From a virus, in the IMG/VR virus record IMGVR_UViG_3300047325_000054, positions 1 through 38,715 of that record: 38,715 nt of DNA; one strand, given 5' to 3'. A model generated the notes under the pieces. That model worked only from the letters and a program-made list of their open reading frames with translations. It was not told the DNA's origin and did no database searches. Every line of letters begins with the position of its first letter. The first letter of the stretch is position 1. Both the position numbers and the translations under genes were made by a program. Of this stretch, positions 34,080-38,715 are shown piece by piece.

Positions 34080-35002
34080 CCGAGTTACCAGAACCAATGA
34101 CGCCAGACTACTGCGACCTGCGCGGCTACGACTACATGCCCCTGCACGGCACTCGCCTGTTCGGCAGTAAGTTTTACAGCTTGGCGCGTCGAAATCCGCG
34201 CGCCGGCTTGGCTGGATTGAAGCTGTGGTGGGAGGCGTGGAACCAGTGCCCGGCCGCGAGCCTACCCAACGATGACTTTGATTTGGCCGATTTGGCTGGG
34301 TTTGGTGAGGACAAGAAGGCATGGGCCGCAGCGAAGGCTACCGCTCTGCACGGCTTCGTCCTGTGCAGCGATGGGCGTCTCTACCATCCGACACTGTCGG
34401 AATTGGCGATGGAGGCTTATGACAAGCGATTGATCGCGAGCAAGAAGCGCGAAGGCGACCGTGAACGGTTACGTAATTGGCGTGAGCAACGCAAACTGAA
34501 ACGCGTTTCAAGCGGGGACGGAAACGGAAGCCCTCCAGTTTCAGAAGCCCCAAACGTAACGCGTCTCGAAACGCCGATGAAACGCGTTTCCGGCGGGGTA
34601 GAAGTAAAGGGAAGTGAAGATAACCCCACCTCCCTTCGGTCGGTAGCCCCCTTGAACCGTGGAACGCGTTTGCCGATCGACTGGAAGCCTGGCCCAGCGT
34701 TTTGCGAGTTTGCGACGGAGTTGGGGCTCAACCCGGACGCGGTTGCGGCGAGATTTCGGGACCATTGGCACTCCAAGGCCGGCAAGGACGCCTGCAAAAC
34801 CGACTGGCTGGCTACCTGGCGAAACTGGTGCCGCAGCGATGCGCAGCGGGCGACAAAACCCACCGTCATGTCGGCCCACGAACGCCGAAAAGCCGCCAGC
34901 GACGCCGTGATGCGCGGCCTCTGCGCCGAAATCCAGGCAGCGGACCAGCCGCCATGGGAACCCGATTTGCTCGCGTTGGAACATCAGGGATGGACGCAAT
35001 GA
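34076..35002 (+). CDS. DUF1376-like phage replication protein
   Basis: A 308-residue protein. The N-terminal 120 residues resemble DUF1376: MPLHGTRLFGSKFYSLARRN, LKLWWEAWNQCPAASLPNDD, GRLYHPTLSELA. A charged linker follows (KKREGDRERLRNWREQRKLK, then Ser/Pro/Thr-rich). The C-terminal part has the FRDHWHSKAGKDACKTDWLA and TWRNWCR pattern seen in phage replication O-like and helicase-loader proteins. It is the most likely initiator or helicase loader, so the phage origin could lie inside or next to it. No clear iteron array was found by eye. Confidence 0.75.
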   Translation: MTELPEPMTPDYCDLRGYDYMPLHGTRLFGSKFYSLARRNPRAGLAGLKLWWEAWNQCPAASLPNDDFDLADLAGFGEDKKAWAAAKATALHGFVLCSDGRLYHPTLSELAMEAYDKRLIASKKREGDRERLRNWREQRKLKRVSSGDGNGSPPVSEAPNVTRLETPMKRVSGGVEVKGSEDNPTSLRSVAPLNRGTRLPIDWKPGPAFCEFATELGLNPDAVAARFRDHWHSKAGKDACKTDWLATWRNWCRSDAQRATKPTVMSAHERRKAASDAVMRGLCAEIQAADQPPWEPDLLALEHQGWTQ

Positions 35003-35469
35003 ACGCCGATATTGACCGCTGGCTAGGCACGCTGGGCGCCTTGCTCAACCCCATGTTTCCAGGTGAGCCAACCGCTGCACTCAGGGCGTTCAAGCCGCAT
35101 TTGCAGGGGATGCCAGCCCGATGCTTCACGCCAGAAACCGCCCGGCTGGTGGCCGAGGCTGAGCGGTTTGGGCCAGTGCCATCGTGGGATGTCGTGGCCA
35201 AAGTCCTCCGCCAGCATGTTCGCGACACCACGCCGATCAACTCGGCTGGGCTGCTGTCGGCACCGCGCAATCCGGAATACCAGCGCCCAGGTCCGGAGGA
35301 AATCGGCCGCATCGCTGCCATGGTTGCCAGCCTGCGCAAGCCTGAGCCAGTGCCGTTGCCAGCACAAGTCAAAGACCTTGGGCCGATCCCGTTGAGCGGT
35401 GAGGCGCTGAAAGCCGCGCGTGTTTCGACCGGTATTCATCCGCGCGACCTGGAAGGCGCAACGCCATGA
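34999..35469 (+). CDS. Hypothetical replication-adjacent protein (156 aa)
   Basis: ATG 34999 overlaps the previous stop and gives 156 residues (ATG 34990 is an alternative). Begins MNADIDRWLGTLGALLNPMF; helical, with an ETARLVAEAERFG segment and a Pro-rich C-terminal tail. Its position directly after the replication protein suggests a loader partner such as a P-like protein, but no ATPase motif is present. Confidence 0.68.
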   Translation: MNADIDRWLGTLGALLNPMFPGEPTAALRAFKPHLQGMPARCFTPETARLVAEAERFGPVPSWDVVAKVLRQHVRDTTPINSAGLLSAPRNPEYQRPGPEEIGRIAAMVASLRKPEPVPLPAQVKDLGPIPLSGEALKAARVSTGIHPRDLEGATP

Positions 35470-35660
35470 CCCCCCTCGAAATCCTCCTGCTGATCCTCGT
35501 GATCGTGGCCATTGGCGGTGGCTGGCGATACGGGCCATGGCGCACGCCGGCTGTAAGCTGGCGCTGCTTAACCGGGGGGTGTGGTGATGATTTCGCTTGC
35601 ACCGCTCACGCCGACGTGTGTTACGCGCGGACATGGCGCGGAGGGGCCGATGGCGCGTAG
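35466..35660 (+). CDS. Small membrane peptide gene (64 aa)
   Basis: N-terminal membrane helix (PLEILLLILVIVAIGGGW) followed by RYGPWRTP and a Cys/Asp/Ala-rich tail. ATG 35466 overlaps the previous stop. The tail beyond about residue 35 may be poorly conserved. Function unknown. Confidence 0.58.
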   Translation: MTPLEILLLILVIVAIGGGWRYGPWRTPAVSWRCLTGGCGDDFACTAHADVCYARTWRGGADGA

Positions 35661-35967
35661 GGCTTGGGTTTGGACGGAGGATCGGGTGCGGGCGGTGCAG
35701 GCTTCGGTTGCTGTGCTGCCTACGGTTGCGGCCATCGCGCAGGCTCATGGGCTGCCGGTGAAGACCGTCTCGAACGCCTGCGACCGCGGCATCATCGTGC
35801 GGCCGGTTTACTCCAAGCGGGACGACGCCGAAGTGACCGAGCTCATCCCGCGTGACTGCCTGTGCTGCGGCAAGCGGTTCAACGCCGAGACGCGGTTCAT
35901 CAGGTCTTGCGATGACTGCCGGACCAAGGGATCGCCGCTGGGCGATTGGGGCATGGGGATCGGGTGA
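35650..35967 (+). CDS. HTH and zinc-finger protein upstream of terminase
   Basis: ATG 35650 has GGAGGGG at 35639-35645; in-frame starts at 35581 and 35587 are possible but overlap the membrane peptide gene. The 105 residues contain a helix-turn-helix-like half (VAAIAQAHGLPVKTVSNACD) and a four-cysteine site (CLCCGKRF, then CDDCR). It might be a late-gene activator or packaging cofactor: such genes often precede terminase. The stop overlaps the next ATG (TGATG). Confidence 0.72.
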   Translation: MARRAWVWTEDRVRAVQASVAVLPTVAAIAQAHGLPVKTVSNACDRGIIVRPVYSKRDDAEVTELIPRDCLCCGKRFNAETRFIRSCDDCRTKGSPLGDWGMGIG

Positions 35968-36401
35968 TGGCACACGACAAAGCGACGGACCAACGCGCGC
36001 GGTTCCTCAAGCACCTAGCCAAGACCTGCAACGTCACCGCCTCGGCTGAGGTGGCGATGGTGAACAGGGCCACAGTCTATCGCTGGCGAGGCGAGATCGA
36101 GGCGTTCCGGGAAGCGTGGGACGACGCCATGGAGCAGGCCACGGACGCGCTGGAGGCTGAGGCACGGCGCCGGGCGCTGGAGGGCACGCCTGAGCCGCTG
36201 ACGTGCAAGGACGGGCTGATCTACGGCGAGGATGGCAAGCCGGTGATGGTGCTGAAGTTCAGCGACACGCTGATGGCTCTGCTGCTCAAGGCGCATCGCC
36301 CAGACCGCTTCCGTGAGCGCTCGACCGTGGACATGAACGTGACGTCCGACCTTGCGCTGAAGATCGAAGAAGGGCGCAGGCGGGCTCGTGGCGAGTCTTG
36401 A
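35967..36401 (+). CDS. terS: Terminase small subunit
   Basis: A 144-residue protein starting MAHDKATDQRARFLKHLAK. An N-terminal helix-turn-helix (CNVTASAEVAMVNRATVYRW) is followed by EIEAFREAWDDAMEQATDAL, the usual second part of small terminases, and a FSDTLMALLLKAHRPDRFRE segment. It would recognise the packaging site and recruit the large subunit. The large-subunit gene starts with GTG inside its last codons. The cos or pac site is usually near this gene; I could not identify one. Confidence 0.88.
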   Translation: MAHDKATDQRARFLKHLAKTCNVTASAEVAMVNRATVYRWRGEIEAFREAWDDAMEQATDALEAEARRRALEGTPEPLTCKDGLIYGEDGKPVMVLKFSDTLMALLLKAHRPDRFRERSTVDMNVTSDLALKIEEGRRRARGES

Positions 36402-37896
36402 GGAGCAACTCGCTGGCGACATAGCCAGCTTCGCCTATGACCCGGCGGCGTTCGTTCGATACGCCTATCCGTGGGGTGTGGCCGGCACACCACTGGCCGA
36501 CGACAGCGGGCCGCGGGCTTGGCAATCCGATGTGCTGGGGCAGATTGGAGACGCGCTGAAGGCTGGCTATGAGCCTGGCCGTGTGCTGATGCCGGTTCGG
36601 GTGGCTGTGGCGTCAGGGCACGGCATCGGCAAGTCCACTCTGGTCTCGTGGCTGGTGCATTGGGCGCTCTCGACGTGCGAGGATACGAAGGCCGTCATCA
36701 CGGCCAATACCGAGCCGCAGCTTCGCACCAAGACGTTTTCCGAGATCAACAAGTGGTTCAGGCTGGCCGTCAATTCGCACTGGTGGAAGGTGTCGGCCAT
36801 GTCGATCAACTCCACCCAGCGAGGGCATGAGAAGACTTGGCGCGCTGATGGTGCGACCTGGTCAGAGGAGAACCTTGAGGCGTTCGCCGGCCTGCACAAC
36901 AAGGGAAAGCGGATCCTGCTGCTGTTCGATGAGGCGTCGGGCATCGCGGACAAAGTGAGCGAGGTTGCTGAGGGTGCGCTTACCGATGAGGGCACCGAGA
37001 TCATCTGGTGCCAGTTCGGCAACCCGACCCAGCCCGCCGGCCGGTTCTTCGATTGCTTCAACCGCCATCGGGATCTGTGGCTGCGGCGCCAGATTGACAG
37101 CCGCGATGTTCCTGGCACCAACAAGGCGCTGTTTGCCGAGTGGGCGAAAGCCTATGGCGAGGATAGCGACTTCTTCCGCGTCCGGGTGCGGGGGCAGTTC
37201 CCGCGTGTCGGCTCCACACAGTTCATCTCGACGGAGGTTGCCGAGGCTGCCACGCACAATGAGCCGTTGCCGCTGCCGAGTGATGCGCTGGTGCTTGGCG
37301 TTGATGTGGCACGCTTCGGTGACGATCAGAGCGTGATCTGCCCGCGCAAGGGGCGTGATGCGCGCTCAATCCCATGGCGGACATACCGCGGCCTGGACAC
37401 GATGCAGCTTGCCGGCGTGGTGGCGGAAATGGCGCGGGAATTGAACGCGGACATGGTGTTCGTGGATGAAGGCGGCGTGGGCGGCGGCGTCGTGGATCGC
37501 TTGCGTCAGCTCAACGTGATCGTGTCGGGGGTCAACTTCGGCAGCAAACCGATCCGGGTGCCAGGTGGTGAGCCGTCTGAGGGCGCGGTGCGCTACGTCA
37601 ATCGCGCGGCCGAAATGTGGGGGCAGATGCGCGAATGGTTACCGCGTGGCGCAATCCCGGAAGATCAGGAATTGATTGTTGATCTGTCGAACCGGCAGTA
37701 TGGTTTCAATTCCGATAACGCTATTCAGTTGGAGCGCAAGGAAGACATGAAGCGCCGCGGCCTCGCATCACCGGACAAAGCCGACGCCCTCGCGCTCACG
37801 TTCGCAGAGCCAGTCCTTCCGGCGCGTGATGGCCGTGCCGGCATCTATGGCGTGGGCGGGAGGGGCGTAGTGGCAGATTACGACGTGTTCGCGTGA
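36388..37896 (+). CDS. terL: Terminase large subunit
   Basis: A 502-residue packaging motor from GTG 36388. The ATPase half has a deviant Walker A, GHGIGKST (77-84), and Walker B ILLLFDEAS (D181, E182). The nuclease half shows GVDVARFGDD (D306), FVDEGGVGGGV (D360) and SPDKADAL (D463, D466), as in RNase H-fold terminases. It packages concatemers into proheads through the portal, which is not in this window. It overlaps both neighbours. Confidence 0.95.
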   Translation: MASLEEQLAGDIASFAYDPAAFVRYAYPWGVAGTPLADDSGPRAWQSDVLGQIGDALKAGYEPGRVLMPVRVAVASGHGIGKSTLVSWLVHWALSTCEDTKAVITANTEPQLRTKTFSEINKWFRLAVNSHWWKVSAMSINSTQRGHEKTWRADGATWSEENLEAFAGLHNKGKRILLLFDEASGIADKVSEVAEGALTDEGTEIIWCQFGNPTQPAGRFFDCFNRHRDLWLRRQIDSRDVPGTNKALFAEWAKAYGEDSDFFRVRVRGQFPRVGSTQFISTEVAEAATHNEPLPLPSDALVLGVDVARFGDDQSVICPRKGRDARSIPWRTYRGLDTMQLAGVVAEMARELNADMVFVDEGGVGGGVVDRLRQLNVIVSGVNFGSKPIRVPGGEPSEGAVRYVNRAAEMWGQMREWLPRGAIPEDQELIVDLSNRQYGFNSDNAIQLERKEDMKRRGLASPDKADALALTFAEPVLPARDGRAGIYGVGGRGVVADYDVFA

Positions 37897-38186
37897 CCGC
37901 CCTCCCCAAACTCAACCGCTCCGAGCAACGCGTCCTCATGCGCGAAAAGCCGGAAGAAGTGCTGTTCCCGGTCAACCGCATGTTCATCGACTTCGGTTTT
38001 CCGCCCGAGGCGCTGCGCCAGGAGCTTGAGGCTGGGCGGCTTACGGCTGTCCTGGCCGGCATGGAGAAGACGCCGTGCATTTCGTGGGCATCGCTGCGGG
38101 ATTGGATGACGAGCGCGGATAGCCCGGGCGTGCTGGTGAACCACGTCAAGGTGTATCTGGATCAGAAGCGGAAGGGGGCGTGCTGA
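37893..38186 (+). CDS. Hypothetical protein after terminase (97 aa)
   Basis: GTG 37893 overlaps the terminase stop (GTGA). Begins MTALPKLNRSEQRVLMREK, then a hydrophobic FPVNRMFIDFGFP segment and a helical body ending HVKVYLDQKRKGAC. No domain is recognised; such genes between terminase and portal may be small head factors or regulators. Confidence 0.72.
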   Translation: MTALPKLNRSEQRVLMREKPEEVLFPVNRMFIDFGFPPEALRQELEAGRLTAVLAGMEKTPCISWASLRDWMTSADSPGVLVNHVKVYLDQKRKGAC

Positions 38187-38386
38187 TGCCAACCGTAGCC
38201 GAAAAGCTAACCCAGCTTCTCGCCCTGGTGAACAGCGGCGAAATCACGGCAGTTGCGGTTGCCACGGTCCACGCTGATGGCTCTGTCGGCTCAAGCTGGG
38301 CGCTGGGCACATCGACACGCGGCGCGGTTCTCGGGGCGCTGGCGACCGTGCAGCACCATTTGCTGATGGCGGAGAGGGATGGTTGA
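38186..38386 (+). CDS. Hypothetical protein (66 aa)
   Basis: ATG 38186 overlaps the previous stop (TGATG). Begins MPTVAEKLTQLLALVNSGEI. An alpha/beta plan (AVAVATVHADGSVGSSWALG, then a helix LGALATVQHHLL) is visible. Its stop overlaps the next start (TGATG). No family is recognised. Confidence 0.7.
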   Translation: MPTVAEKLTQLLALVNSGEITAVAVATVHADGSVGSSWALGTSTRGAVLGALATVQHHLLMAERDG

Positions 38387-38592
38387 TGGTCCAGCTTCAC
38401 CCCACTATCCCGGTCGAAACCGATACCGGAGAGCGCGGTCAGGCGTGGTTTGTGACCGACTACAGCGCGGAGCATGACGTGCTATGGGGCGTGTGCTTCG
38501 ATGCCACGCGGCAGATTTGGTGGGTGCCAAACAGCCGCATCCGCGGTCAGGTAAACGTGAGCATGAACAGGCCAGCTAATGCACGCGCCTAA
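38386..38592 (+). CDS. Small beta-rich hypothetical protein (68 aa)
   Basis: ATG 38386 gives MVQLHPTIPVETDTGERGQA, with several Trp residues (AWFVTDY, LWGVCFD, IWWVPN), typical of a small beta-barrel. Coupled to the previous gene. Function unknown. Confidence 0.7.
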   Translation: MVQLHPTIPVETDTGERGQAWFVTDYSAEHDVLWGVCFDATRQIWWVPNSRIRGQVNVSMNRPANARA

Positions 38593-38715
38593 CCCCTGCG
38601 CCGCCAAAGGCCATTTCTGGACGCCCACGCCGGCGGACGCGCGCTCAGCCATGACGCTGGTTGGCCTGTGCCGCTGCCTGCGCTGCCGGAAGGTTGCGAC
38701 CGCGGACGACATGCG
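38579..38715 (+). CDS. Small zinc-ribbon-like protein, 3' partial
   Basis: ATG 38579 starts within the previous gene's last codons and reads MHAPNPCAAKGHFWTPTPAD, later CRCLRCRK, up to the edge of the window without a stop. The Cys pattern suggests a small zinc-binding domain. The portal gene would be expected next. Confidence 0.5.
   Translation, partial: MHAPNPCAAKGHFWTPTPADARSAMTLVGLCRCLRCRKVATADDM

Noticed and set aside
1-38715. tRNA or rRNA genes, insertion sequences
   Set aside because: No cloverleaf with a GTTCGAATC-type arm, no rRNA-like block and no transposase was recognised on either strand by eye; a tRNA search program would be decisive.

Overview
The window is most of the genome of a tailed phage, or prophage, from a high-GC alphaproteobacterium. 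The dense overlapping gene layout, GC-biased third codon positions, a GapR/DUF2312 homologue and the style of the small regulators would suit an Acetobacteraceae-like host, but that host call is inference. It combines a podovirus virion related to T7 (adaptor, nozzle, gp13/14/15/16-like ejection proteins, gp17-like fibre) with a lambdoid-type control region (CI-like and Cro-like proteins over shared operators). No phage RNA polymerase, integrase, tRNA or CRISPR array is visible. Portal, scaffold and most of the capsid gene would lie outside the window, between its two ends.

Layout. 1-17,703 (+): virion genes, namely the capsid-type C terminus, a small head protein, the head-tail adaptor, two glycosyltransferase-like genes, the nozzle, four ejection/internal proteins (one of 1736 aa with a nested 79-codon gene), a fibre with eleven repeats, and an AT-richer SPRY-like receptor-binding protein. 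17,845-20,603 (+): lysis region with membrane proteins, a holin candidate, a Tat-type lipoprotein, a papain-like protein and a DUF2778 (Tlde1-like) protein. 29,304 down to 20,600 (-): leftward early operon with many very small genes, a Flp-pilin-like protein, a SNF2-type helicase, a DNA methyltransferase, a YqaJ exonuclease and RecT, a run of small proteins sharing an N-terminal QTT motif, and a pentapeptide-repeat/DUF3850 protein. 29,305-30,173: control region with a repressor gene and five copies of the operator TAACCGNNNCGGTTA. 30,174-38,715 (+): Cro-like protein, small early genes, GapR-like protein, RusA, DUF1376-type replication protein, then small and large terminase and four small genes up to the window edge.

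Working model. The repressor holds symmetric divergent promoters PL and PR, which have the same geometry: -35, 5 bp, then a 15-bp operator whose last TA starts the -10. On induction PL gives recombination, DNA-modification and host-interaction functions, while PR gives Cro, replication, resolution and packaging. The late operon then builds and possibly glycosylates the particle and lyses the cell. Nearly every gene is joined to the next by ATGA, TGATG, TAATG or GTGA overlaps. The points most worth a second look are the repeated CARACCACC element just inside nine leftward genes, the nested gene at 11,656, the Flp-like pilin, the operator geometry and the lysis set without a recognisable classical endolysin.
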